A stretch of 64,000 nt of DNA from Flavobacteriales bacterium (GTDB lineage Bacteria; Bacteroidota; Bacteroidia; Flavobacteriales_F; PHOS-HE28), in the NCBI GenBank assembly GCA_026129465.1, contig JAHCIA010000001.1, positions 815,964 through 879,963 on the forward strand. The letters run 5' to 3'. Positions 42,583-51,113 of the stretch are shown here, piece after piece. The translations under genes were made by a program, and so were the position numbers. Numbering within the stretch: position 1 is the first letter of the stretch; every line of letters starts with the position of its first letter. The notes below the pieces were generated by a model. The model was not told where the DNA came from. It ran no database searches and saw only the letters and a program-made list of their open reading frames with translations.

Positions 42583-43997
42583 ACAGCAAGCGCGCACAGG
42601 TGGCCAAGTACGTGCTGAGCGATCTGCTCGGTTCAGCGGTCGCATGGGCGCTCTTCTACACCTACCGCAAGACCTATTTGGAGCCGATCAAGTTCGGCAT
42701 GCCGGTGCCCATCGAGTACGACGCCAACTTCTTCAAGGGACTTGCGTTCGTTCCGCTGTTCTGGTTCGGCCTCTACACGGCCATCGGTGGATACAGCGAC
42801 GTCTTCCGCCGCTACCGCACCAAGGAATTGGGACAGACCCTGCTGATCACGTTGATCGGCACCGTGTTGATCTTCTTCTCCCTGCTGCTGGACGATGTGG
42901 TGGCCACACCGCGGTATTACATCCAGTCCATCCTTGCGCTGTTCCTCATCCAGTTCGCCTGCACCCTCCTGCCGCGCTTCGTGCTCACCAGCCAAACGGT
43001 GAATCGTGTCCACCAGCGGAAGATCGGCTTCAACACCGTGATCGTGGGTGGCAACGAGCGCGCGCTGGCCACTTTCGAGGAGATCGAGGCCATGCCCAAA
43101 TCGCCCGGCAACCGCTTCATCGGTTTCGTCAATGTGAACGGTGGCGATCAACTGCTGGCCGCGAAAGGCCTGGCCAGGCTGGGCAAATGGAATGAATTGA
43201 GGGGGATCATCGAACGCCACCAGGTGGAGGAGGTCATCGTGGCGGTGGACTCCGGTGAGCACGAGCACATCAGCCGCATCATGAGCGAATTGGAGGGCAA
43301 TACGGTGCGGGTGAAGATCATACCGGACATGTACGACATACTCTCGGGCTCGGTGAAGATGACCAGCATATTCGGCACACCGCTGATCGAGGTGAACCCC
43401 GAGATCATGCCCGCCTGGCAATTCAGCTTGAAGCGGCTGGTCGACATCGCCGTGAGCTCGCTGGCCTTGCTATTGCTCGCACCGGTCTTCCTGGGGATCG
43501 CCATCCTGGTGAGATTGTCGGGCCCCGGTCCGATCTTCTTCCGCCAGGAGCGCATCGGCAAACACGGGCGGCCCTTCATGATCGTGAAGTTCCGCAGCAT
43601 GGTGCACGACGCCGAGAAGGACGGCCCCCAATTGAGCAGCACCCACGATCCACGCATCACCCCCTTCGGCCGCTGGTTGCGCCGCACGCGCATGGACGAA
43701 CTGCCGCAATTCTGGAACGTGCTCAAGGGTGAAATGAGCCTCGTGGGGCCAAGGCCCGAGCGCCAGCACTTCATCGATGCCATATCGGAAGTGGCCGCCC
43801 ACTACCACCACCTGCATAAGGTGCGGCCCGGCATAACCAGTTGGGGGCAGGTGAAGTTCGGCTATGCCGAGAACGTGGACCAGATGGTGCGCCGCCTGAA
43901 GTACGACATCCTGTACATCGAGAACATGAGCCTGGCCGTGGACCTGAAGATCCTGGCCTACACCGTGCTCATCATCCTCAAGGGCGACGGCAAATAG
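42579..43997 (+). CDS. undecaprenyl-phosphate sugar transferase (WbaP/CpsE type)
   Basis: 472 residues. N-terminal transmembrane bundle (helices within 12-140), a nucleotide-sugar/CoA-binding-like Rossmann segment (TVIVGGNERALATFEEI), and a C-terminal bacterial sugar-transferase domain: KRLVDIAVSSLALLLLAPVF, then FRQERIGKHGRPFMIVKFRS, then RWLRRTRMDELPQFWNVLKG and MSLVGPRPERQHF. It transfers a sugar phosphate from a nucleotide sugar to undecaprenyl phosphate, the first membrane step in making a surface polysaccharide. It is translationally coupled to the lipoprotein upstream (ATGA). The TAG stop is the first half of an inverted repeat. Confidence 0.95.
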   Translation: MNSKRAQVAKYVLSDLLGSAVAWALFYTYRKTYLEPIKFGMPVPIEYDANFFKGLAFVPLFWFGLYTAIGGYSDVFRRYRTKELGQTLLITLIGTVLIFFSLLLDDVVATPRYYIQSILALFLIQFACTLLPRFVLTSQTVNRVHQRKIGFNTVIVGGNERALATFEEIEAMPKSPGNRFIGFVNVNGGDQLLAAKGLARLGKWNELRGIIERHQVEEVIVAVDSGEHEHISRIMSELEGNTVRVKIIPDMYDILSGSVKMTSIFGTPLIEVNPEIMPAWQFSLKRLVDIAVSSLALLLLAPVFLGIAILVRLSGPGPIFFRQERIGKHGRPFMIVKFRSMVHDAEKDGPQLSSTHDPRITPFGRWLRRTRMDELPQFWNVLKGEMSLVGPRPERQHFIDAISEVAAHYHHLHKVRPGITSWGQVKFGYAENVDQMVRRLKYDILYIENMSLAVDLKILAYTVLIILKGDGK

Positions 43998-44020
43998 TGG
44001 CGCAAGATCCTGCGCCACTA
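43995..44020 (+). terminator. stop-codon hairpin overlapping the next promoter
   Basis: TAGTGGCGCA and TGCGCCACTA form a perfect 10-bp stem around AGATCC. The left arm starts with the sugar-transferase stop codon and the right arm ends in the TA of the TACATTG promoter-like box (44019-44025). The arrangement would couple termination of one transcript to the promoter of the next. Confidence 0.6.
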
Positions 44021-44025
44021 CATTG
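44019..44025 (+). promoter_or_regulatory. -7-like box of hbd (TACATTG)
   Basis: TAnnTTG form (one T shorter than consensus), 23 nt upstream of the ATG, overlapping the hairpin right arm. Confidence 0.4.
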
Positions 44026-44048
44026 CCGCGCCAAATACGTTCCCTAAC

Positions 44049-44936
44049 ATGAAGATCTCCGTCATCGGTGCCGGCCAGATGGGCAATGGCATCGCCCACG
44101 TCTTTGCCCAGAGTGGTCATGGCGTCACGCTCATCGACATCGCCCAGGCCAACCTGGACAAGGCCCTGGCCAACATCGCCAGGAACATGGACCGCCAGGT
44201 GGCCAAGGGTGGCCTCACCGAAGAGCAGAAGAAGGAATCCTTGGGGCGCATCGCCACCAACACGGACATGAAGGCCGGGGTGAAGGACGCCGAACTGGTG
44301 GTGGAAGCGGCCACCGAGAACATCGACCTGAAGCTCCGCATCTTCCATGACCTTGATGCGAGCGCACCGGCGGGTTGCATCCTCGCCACGAACACCTCGT
44401 CCATCAGCATCACGCGTATCGCCTCAGCCACCAAGCGCCCCGGGCAGGTCATCGGCATGCACTTCATGAACCCCGTGCCGGTGATGAAGCTCGTGGAAGT
44501 GATCCGCGGCTACGACACCACGGACGACGTGACCAGGACCGTGGTGGACCTGAGCACGGCGATCGGCAAGGTGCCCGTGACCGTGAACGACTATGCGGGT
44601 TTCGTGGCCAACCGCATCCTCATGCCCATGATCAACGAGGCCATCCAGACTCTCTGGCAAGGCGTGGGCGGTGTGGCCGAGATCGACACCATCATGAAGC
44701 TGGGCATGGCACATCCCATGGGGCCGCTGCAATTGGCGGACTTCATCGGCCTGGACACCTGCCATGCGATCCTGAAAGTGCTGCACGAAGGGCTGGGTGA
44801 CACCAAGTACGCGCCCTGCCCCCTGCTGGTGCAGATGGTGACCGCTGGCAAACTGGGCGTGAAGAGCGGCGAAGGCTTCTACAAGTACACCCCGGGGAGC
44901 AAGGACCTGGTGGTGGCTCCGGCATTCCAGCGTTGA
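44049..44936 (+). CDS. hbd: 3-hydroxybutyryl-CoA dehydrogenase
   Basis: 295 residues. NAD-binding fold ISVIGAGQMGNGIAHVFAQS with the FAD/NAD motif, then EAATENIDLKLRIF, the signature ATNTSSISITRIASATKRPG, HFMNPVPVMKLVEVIRGYDT with the catalytic His and Glu, and DYAGFVANRILMPMINEAI. The C-terminal domain has GMAHPMGPLQLADFIGLDTC. Reduces acetoacetyl-CoA or oxidises 3-hydroxyacyl-CoA. No other beta-oxidation gene is adjacent. Stop at 44936, 5 nt before the acetyltransferase start. Confidence 0.93.
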   Translation: MKISVIGAGQMGNGIAHVFAQSGHGVTLIDIAQANLDKALANIARNMDRQVAKGGLTEEQKKESLGRIATNTDMKAGVKDAELVVEAATENIDLKLRIFHDLDASAPAGCILATNTSSISITRIASATKRPGQVIGMHFMNPVPVMKLVEVIRGYDTTDDVTRTVVDLSTAIGKVPVTVNDYAGFVANRILMPMINEAIQTLWQGVGGVAEIDTIMKLGMAHPMGPLQLADFIGLDTCHAILKVLHEGLGDTKYAPCPLLVQMVTAGKLGVKSGEGFYKYTPGSKDLVVAPAFQR

Positions 44937-44941
44937 AACGC

Positions 44942-45454
44942 ATGCCTCAGGAAGTGCTGCTCCGCGAAGCCGGGGTAGCGGATATCCCTGTGATCCGCGA
45001 TATCGCGTTGCGCACCTGGCCTGTGGCCTACCGCGATATACTGTCCGCGGAACAATTGGCCTACATGCTGGAACTGATGTACAGCGTGGCCGCCTTGCGC
45101 GCGCAGTTCGCCAGAGGCGATCGGTTCCTGCTGGCCGGCATGCGCGATGGTGAGGTGGGCTTCGCTGGGTTCACACACCATCACGATGGCGTGCGCACCA
45201 CCAGATTGCACAAGCTGTATGTGCTGCCCGGAAAGCAAGGTACCGGCGTTGGGATGGCCTTGCTGAACGCGGTGGTCGCCGCTGCGAGGGAAGCCGCGGA
45301 CGAAGCCGTGGAACTGAACGTGAACCGCTTCAACCCAGCGCGCCACTTCTACGCACGCCAAGGATTCCACATCGAGCGCAACGAGGTGATCGACATTGGC
45401 CTTGGCCACGTGATGGACGACCACGTGATGCGCCTGGACCTGGCCAGCGCCTAA
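44942..45454 (+). CDS. GNAT N-acetyltransferase
   Basis: 170 residues. GNAT fold with the acetyl-CoA pyrophosphate-binding loop LPGKQGTGVGMALLNAVVAA (motif A, Q/RxxGxG/A), preceded by KLYVLPG and followed by ELNVNRFNPARHFYARQGF (motif B). The substrate is unknown. The ATG at 44942 is chosen; a TTG at 44933 would add three residues. Convergent with and overlapping the hydrolase gene by 4 nt at the stop codons. Confidence 0.9.
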   Translation: MPQEVLLREAGVADIPVIRDIALRTWPVAYRDILSAEQLAYMLELMYSVAALRAQFARGDRFLLAGMRDGEVGFAGFTHHHDGVRTTRLHKLYVLPGKQGTGVGMALLNAVVAAAREAADEAVELNVNRFNPARHFYARQGFHIERNEVIDIGLGHVMDDHVMRLDLASA

Positions 45455-46779
45455 TCGAACACCAGCACGGTGATGCCTTCGCTGGCGGAGGGCCAGTTGC
45501 GCGCCCGCATGGTCCGGCCGTTCAGGGTCACCTCGGCGGCACCACCGGGAACGAAGAAAAGGTCCACGCCGCTGAGGAAGGGGAACGACCCGAAAAGGCC
45601 CGCCGCCGTCCCCTCGCTCTGCCCATTGTTGTTCGCATCATAGAGGAACCAGGCGATGGTGCAATTCGAGGCGGGGGCGAAAGTCGGTGTGGCGAGGTAG
45701 GTCCCGTTGGCCGTGAGGTCGTCGCGGCCCGCCTCCACCGCCTGGCTGGCGGTGAACACGGTGAGCACGCCCTGGGCGTCGTCGGTGGGCAGTGAAGAAA
45801 GCAGGATGCCCGCCAACGAAGTGGGCGGCGGCATGGTGCGCAGGTACACCAGCCGGTCCGAGGCGATGAAGGGTTCGCGGTAGTAATGGATGCGGCGGCC
45901 ACCCGGCGGTGTGATCTCGAACTCGTACCATGTGTTCGCTTCGGCGGAGAAAGGTCCCCAATGCCCGGTGGTGCTCGTCGTGAAGGAATGAGCTGGCTCA
46001 TTGCTCAGGCGCATCCCCGTGGCGGGGTCGGTCTTGAAGACAAGAACCGGTGCTCCGGAGATCGGCTCATTCTCGCCGAAAGTGACGGCCCTGCCCGCCA
46101 CGGTTCGTGCGCCGTCAGCCACGAGGTCCGTGGTGGCGGGAGCTTGACCCCTGAAGAACGCGAACATGGCCGCGAACGCTTCAGCACTGGTGGCCACTTG
46201 ATAGTGGTCCTGGCCGGGGAGTTGCACGTTCACCGCCCCATTGATGTTCCCGCCGGAAGCGATGGCGTCATCAGGCGACCAGATGTTGAGTGTGGGCACG
46301 TTGCCACCCGGGCCAGCCGGTCCGGCGGCCGCCGAACTGCCGATGTGGACATAATGGGCCACCTTGGCCGCCCGGCCAGCATCCGCCAGATAATCGTAGC
46401 CCAGGCCGCCACCTGCACTATGGCCCACCAATTCCACTTGTGCAGCACCGGTTTGTGCCAGAACCTGGTCTATGAAAGCATCCAACAGGGCCACATGACC
46501 GCTTCCTCCGACCGTATTGCGGTCGTGCACGAAGATGCGGTCGGTGCAGTAGCCGTTCTGCACCATGCGCTTGGCCTGGCCCGCCCAGGTATCGCCGGAG
46601 GCCAGTGCGCCATGGCACATCACCACGGGAAGCCATTGCGCCTCGCAGCTGGATCCTCCCCCACCACCGCCTCCTGTGGGAGGAGCGGGTGGCGTGGCGT
46701 CGTCCTTCTTCTTGCAGCCAAGGGCCAGCAGCAGGGTGCCGGCCAATAGGATCCGGGAAATGTTGGCAGTGCGCATCAT
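45451..46779 (-). CDS. alpha/beta-hydrolase lipoprotein (lipase/PHA-depolymerase-like)
   Basis: 442 residues. Signal peptide and lipobox LLLALGCKKKDD, a Pro/Gly linker (TPPAPPTGGGGGGG), then an alpha/beta-hydrolase domain: WLPVVMCHGALASGDTWAGQ, nucleophile Ser in VGHSAGGGLGYD, then NIWSPDDAIASGG (acid) and GQDHYQVATS (His). A C-terminal beta-sandwich domain follows (GRAVTFGENEPISGAPVLVF, then TWYEFEITPPGGR). The layout resembles secreted PHB-depolymerase/lipase-type esterases. It should be a surface or periplasmic lipoprotein esterase. Promoter-like TACATTCG lies upstream on the minus strand. Confidence 0.85.
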   Translation of the reverse strand: MMRTANISRILLAGTLLLALGCKKKDDATPPAPPTGGGGGGGSSCEAQWLPVVMCHGALASGDTWAGQAKRMVQNGYCTDRIFVHDRNTVGGSGHVALLDAFIDQVLAQTGAAQVELVGHSAGGGLGYDYLADAGRAAKVAHYVHIGSSAAAGPAGPGGNVPTLNIWSPDDAIASGGNINGAVNVQLPGQDHYQVATSAEAFAAMFAFFRGQAPATTDLVADGARTVAGRAVTFGENEPISGAPVLVFKTDPATGMRLSNEPAHSFTTSTTGHWGPFSAEANTWYEFEITPPGGRRIHYYREPFIASDRLVYLRTMPPPTSLAGILLSSLPTDDAQGVLTVFTASQAVEAGRDDLTANGTYLATPTFAPASNCTIAWFLYDANNNGQSEGTAAGLFGSFPFLSGVDLFFVPGGAAEVTLNGRTMRARNWPSASEGITVLVFD

Positions 46780-47119
46780 GTAAAGAGGTATTGTGCGAAT
46801 GTAGGTGGCAACCACAAGCGCCGATCGCGTCTATCTATCCAGATGGACGTGGGTGGGGTCCGGGCAGGGAGCTTCACCATCAGCGCGTAACGGATCGTAC
46901 ACCTCGAACATGCCCATGTTCGCTGCCCACAACGCATTCGGACCATTCTCCATGGGGAATGAATTTTCAAGCCCGGGGTGTTGTATGCCCCCGGGAGCGC
47001 AGCCTATTTTCAATGCGGTTTCCCTGAGAGCGCCCTTGGTGCACCCTTGATGCATGGTCGAAACGGTCGTGCAAAGAGCGCACCCCCCTATCCCCAGAAC
47101 CCCAAACCCCCTATCGCAA
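46780..47119. other. 340-nt gap with a C/G hairpin and a possible gene remnant
   Basis: Contains CCCGGGG/CCCCGGG around 46972-46995 (hairpin, loop TGTTGTATG). On the minus strand a frame near 46956-46831 reads NALWAANMGMFEVYDPLRAD and stops; it looks protein-like and could be a decayed gene fragment, but no family was recognised. Promoter of the hydrolase lies at its left end; the start region of the next gene lacks a clear -7 box. Confidence 0.4.
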
Positions 47120-50100
47120 ATGAACCGAAGCCTACCCTTGAAGCTTGCCCGGCCACTGCTGGCGATCCTGCTTCCCCTCGGCCCTTCGGTGGCCCAGGAA
47201 CATTCCATCGTCCGGAAATGGAACGACCAGTTGCTGGGCGCCATTTCCCGCGATTTCGCGCGACCGCCCATCCATGCCCGCAACCTGTACACCACCTCGG
47301 CGGCGATGTACGATGCGTGGGCCGCGTACGACCCCACCCACGAGCCCTTCCTCCTGGGCCGTGTACGTGGCGTTTATGATTGTCCCTTCAATGGCGTGCC
47401 CATTCCCGCCACGGCGGAGGAGGTCGAAGCGGCGCGCCACATGGCGATCAGCTACACCATGTACCGTATGATCAGCCAAAGGTTCGCCAGTTCACCCGGT
47501 GTGGCCGTGACCATGCAGAACATCAACGACCTGATGGCCTCCTTCGGGTACGATGTCTCGAACACTTCCACCGACTATATCAACGGCGGTGGGGCGGAAC
47601 TGGGCAATTATGTGGCCCAGCAGTACGTGGCCTTCGGCTTCACCGATGGCTGCAACCAGGCGAACAACTACGCCAACCTCAACTACACACCGATCAACCC
47701 GCCCATCGAGGTGGAACTGCCGGGCAACCCGAACATGATCCACCCCAACAACTGGCAGCAGATCACGCTGACCAACGCGATTGACCAGGCCGGCAACCCG
47801 GTTTCCGGAACACCCAACGCCATCGGCCACAATTGGGGCTTGACCCTGCCTTTCGCCCTGAAAGCGGAGGACATGACCATGTACGAGCGCGATGGCTTCC
47901 CCTACCCGGTCTATCACGACCCCGGCACACCCGCCATGCTGGATGTGGACGACCCCAGTGGTCTGGAGTCCTTCTGGAAATGGAATTTCACACTTGTCTC
48001 GGTGTGGCAATCCCATTTGGATCCCGATGATGACGTGATGTGGGATGTCTCACCGGCCAGCATCGGCAACCTGCCGGGCTACCCCGATGTGCATGACTAC
48101 GATGCCTATCGCGACTTCTATGACTACTTCGGCGGTGGCGTGCCCAGCCCCGGCCACGCTTTGAATCCGGCCACGGGCCTTCCCTATGAGCCACAGATCG
48201 TGAAGCGCGGCGACTACGCCAGGATCCTGGCCGAGTACTGGGCGGACGGACCGGCTTCCGTGACCCCGCCCGGGCACTGGTTCAAGATCATGCATGACGC
48301 CATGGACCACCCCATGTTCGAGCGCCGCTGGATGGGGCAGGGTGAGATCCTCAACGACCTCGAATACGACGTGAAGGCCCACTTCGTGATGGGTGGATCC
48401 CAACATGACGCGGCCACCGCGGCCTGGAGCATCAAAGGCTGGTACGATTACGTTCGCCCCGTCTCCGCCATCCGTTACATGGCCGAGCGCGGCCAATGCA
48501 GCGATCCCGATGGTCCCAACTTCCATCCCGCCGGTCTTCCACTCATTCCCGGGCACATGGAACTGGTGGAAGCCGGCGATCCGCTCGCCGGTGAGAACGA
48601 TGAGCATGTGGGCAAAGTGAAACTGCACACCTGGATGGGCCCACCCTACATCGAGGACGCGGAAGAGGATTACGCCGGGGTTGGATGGATCCTGGCCGAG
48701 AACTGGTGGCCCTACCAGCGTCCCTGGTTCGTGACCCCGCCATTCGCCGGTTACATCAGCGGCCACTCCACCTACTCGAGCACCGCCGCGCAGGTGATGG
48801 AAATGATCACAGGCGACCTCTTCTTCCCCGGTGGCATGCGTGTGGTGCAATGCCAGCAGAACAACTTCCTGGAATTCGAGATCGGCCCCAGTGAGGATGT
48901 CTACCTGCAGTGGGCCACCTACCGTGATGCCTCCGACCAGTGCAGCCTCTCGCGCATCTGGGGCGGCATACACCCGCCCATGGACGACATCGCCGGCCGC
49001 CACATCGGCAAGATCGTCGGCGCGGACGCTGTGGAGCTTGGAAACAGCCTGTTCAACTCACAACGCCCCTTGGTGGTGGATGTAAGCTCCTCGGACGAAG
49101 TGGTCAACATCGCTGACATCGGCAGCACTTTCGCGGTGACCATCACCTACGACCGGCCCATGGACCAGACCGTGGCCCCCGAGGTGGATTTCCTGGTGGA
49201 GGACCCCTTGCTCGAAGCCGCTTCGGTGGTGACCGAGGCCTGGACGGATGAATACAACTATGTGATGGTGCTCCAGGTGCTTCCATCCGAACTGCGCCTG
49301 CCCAACATCTACATGCGGGTGGACCAGGCCCGTGGCACCAACGGCATGGACCAGGACGTGTTCCTGGTGGCCCAACCCTTCGTGATCGACACCGACCGGC
49401 CCAATGTCACACTCGTGGCCAGCCCTGTGGGTCTGATGAACGATGCCGTGGCCAATGGTGGACAACTGGAAGTGCTGATCTCCTTCAATGAACCCTGCGA
49501 CACCAATACGCCACCTACCATCACGTTGGGCGGCTCCGGCGACCCATCCTCGTCCATGGCGTTGAACGCCGCTGGCAGCCAGTGGCTGAGCGCCCAACAG
49601 TATCGTGCGCGTTTCGACCTGAGCGACGCCGGTGTGGAGATCGAAGTGGTGGAGTTGGAGGTGTCCGATGTGCTTGACGAGGCGGGCAATGACCAGAGCG
49701 TGCATGATGCGGTGTTCATCCTGGCCATCGACACGCGCAACCCGGTGTTGAGCAGCGCCACGGTCAACAACGCCACACTGGCGCTGGCCCATGTGGGCAA
49801 TGCGGCCCTGCAGCTCACCGTGGAGTTCGATGAAGCGATGGATACCGGCCTATCGCCGGACTTCAGCTTCCCCGGCGAGAACCCCTTGGGCACCTCTCTG
49901 GTGGCGGAGCCACTCAACAGCATGTGGCTGAGCGCCACCAGCTACCGCAAGTCCTACACGCTGCTCAACGGCAACGAGGAGTTCTTCAACATCACGCCGC
50001 AGCTCCTCAACTTCACGGATGCCGCTGGCAATGCGCCGACCGCCAACCTGCTGGGCTCCTTGTTCACCATCGACACCAAACGGCCGGAGGTCCAGACCAC

Positions 50101-51040
50101 CATGCCCGCTGTGCCCGTGGTGGCCGATGCGCAAGTGGGCACCGGTGGTTTCCACGTGGACATCACCTTCCCGGAAGCCATGAACACCGCCCAACCCGCA
50201 TTGATACAGCTCAATGGTACCGGCATGGGGTCCACCTTCACCAACAATCTGGCACAGAGCACCTGGCAGAATGCTACCACCTTCCGTGCGGTCTTCAACG
50301 TGACCGACCAGAATGTGGAGGTGGCAAGCATCGGGTTGACGGTGAACTTCGCCCAGGACCTCTCGGGCAACAACCAGGTGGCCTACACGGGCACGAACGT
50401 GTTCAGTCTGGATACGCGCAATCCACAGCTGGTCATGCTCACCGCCAACACCTATACGGTGGACAACGCGAACACTGGCCCGGCTGGATTCATGGTGCTC
50501 TCCATGTTCGATGAGGTCATGGAAGCGGGCAGCGCGCCCACCTTGACCTTCTCGGAAACGTTGGATGGCATCCTCACCCCCAACGCCGGTGCATCGGCCT
50601 GGATCAATGCCTTCACCTACCGGAGCGCTTATGACGTGGCCGCCATGGAGGCCAACATCGGCCCCATCGATGTGACGGTTTCCCTGGCACGCGACCTGGC
50701 GCTGAACCCCATGCAGCAGCTGGTGAACATCGGCTTCTTCACCATCGACCTGCAATTGGTGGGCATGGATGAAGTGGCCGGCGACGCTGGTTTCGTCCTG
50801 TTCCCCAACCCCATCCTGGCCGGGGAGCCCCTGCGGATCATGGCACGATCGGATATGCCTGACGTGGCCATGGACATCCTGGACATGCACGGTGCATTGG
50901 TGCACCGCAGCTACCCCGGCATGCTGGCCAAGGGCATCAATACGCTCGACCTGCCGGCCATGGCGAGCGGCATGTACCAGGTGCGCCTGGACCAAGGCGG
51001 TCGAATGCACAGCATGAAACTCGCCATCCAAGGCCACTGA
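47120..51040 (+). CDS. giant T9SS-secreted vanadium-haloperoxidase/PAP2-like protein with Ig-like repeats
   Basis: 1306 residues. Signal peptide (LARPLLAILLPLGPSVAQ), then an acid-phosphatase/vanadium-dependent haloperoxidase domain with the three binding motifs: KGWYDYVRPVSAIRYM, YISGHSTYS with His about 549, and SRIWGGIHPPMDDIAGRHIG with His about 618. About six Ig/cadherin-like repeats of roughly 110 residues follow (pattern FTIDTKRPEVQT...LNFTDAAGN), then a T9SS sorting domain (FVLFPNPILAGEPLRI and GMYQVRLDQGGRMHSMKLAI). Related secreted proteins bind vanadate or act as phosphoesterases. The catalytic half is intact. Long repeats suggest it reaches away from the cell surface. Start ATG 47120 gives the signal peptide. 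Confidence 0.9.
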   Translation: MNRSLPLKLARPLLAILLPLGPSVAQEHSIVRKWNDQLLGAISRDFARPPIHARNLYTTSAAMYDAWAAYDPTHEPFLLGRVRGVYDCPFNGVPIPATAEEVEAARHMAISYTMYRMISQRFASSPGVAVTMQNINDLMASFGYDVSNTSTDYINGGGAELGNYVAQQYVAFGFTDGCNQANNYANLNYTPINPPIEVELPGNPNMIHPNNWQQITLTNAIDQAGNPVSGTPNAIGHNWGLTLPFALKAEDMTMYERDGFPYPVYHDPGTPAMLDVDDPSGLESFWKWNFTLVSVWQSHLDPDDDVMWDVSPASIGNLPGYPDVHDYDAYRDFYDYFGGGVPSPGHALNPATGLPYEPQIVKRGDYARILAEYWADGPASVTPPGHWFKIMHDAMDHPMFERRWMGQGEILNDLEYDVKAHFVMGGSQHDAATAAWSIKGWYDYVRPVSAIRYMAERGQCSDPDGPNFHPAGLPLIPGHMELVEAGDPLAGENDEHVGKVKLHTWMGPPYIEDAEEDYAGVGWILAENWWPYQRPWFVTPPFAGYISGHSTYSSTAAQVMEMITGDLFFPGGMRVVQCQQNNFLEFEIGPSEDVYLQWATYRDASDQCSLSRIWGGIHPPMDDIAGRHIGKIVGADAVELGNSLFNSQRPLVVDVSSSDEVVNIADIGSTFAVTITYDRPMDQTVAPEVDFLVEDPLLEAASVVTEAWTDEYNYVMVLQVLPSELRLPNIYMRVDQARGTNGMDQDVFLVAQPFVIDTDRPNVTLVASPVGLMNDAVANGGQLEVLISFNEPCDTNTPPTITLGGSGDPSSSMALNAAGSQWLSAQQYRARFDLSDAGVEIEVVELEVSDVLDEAGNDQSVHDAVFILAIDTRNPVLSSATVNNATLALAHVGNAALQLTVEFDEAMDTGLSPDFSFPGENPLGTSLVAEPLNSMWLSATSYRKSYTLLNGNEEFFNITPQLLNFTDAAGNAPTANLLGSLFTIDTKRPEVQTTMPAVPVVADAQVGTGGFHVDITFPEAMNTAQPALIQLNGTGMGSTFTNNLAQSTWQNATTFRAVFNVTDQNVEVASIGLTVNFAQDLSGNNQVAYTGTNVFSLDTRNPQLVMLTANTYTVDNANTGPAGFMVLSMFDEVMEAGSAPTLTFSETLDGILTPNAGASAWINAFTYRSAYDVAAMEANIGPIDVTVSLARDLALNPMQQLVNIGFFTIDLQLVGMDEVAGDAGFVLFPNPILAGEPLRIMARSDMPDVAMDILDMHGALVHRSYPGMLAKGINTLDLPAMASGMYQVRLDQGGRMHSMKLAIQGH

Positions 51041-51060
51041 GTCCTTGACCCGATGACCAT

Positions 51061-51092
51061 GGGAGCGCGGCGCATCCCTGTGCCGCGCTCCC
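51061..51092 (+). terminator. hairpin between the two giant secreted genes
   Basis: GGGAGCGCGGC and GCCGCGCTCCC form a perfect 11-bp stem with a 10-nt loop, 20 nt after the stop at 51040. No U-run follows. Confidence 0.55.
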
Positions 51093-51113
51093 CTCATCGA
51101 CACCCGTTGCCCC

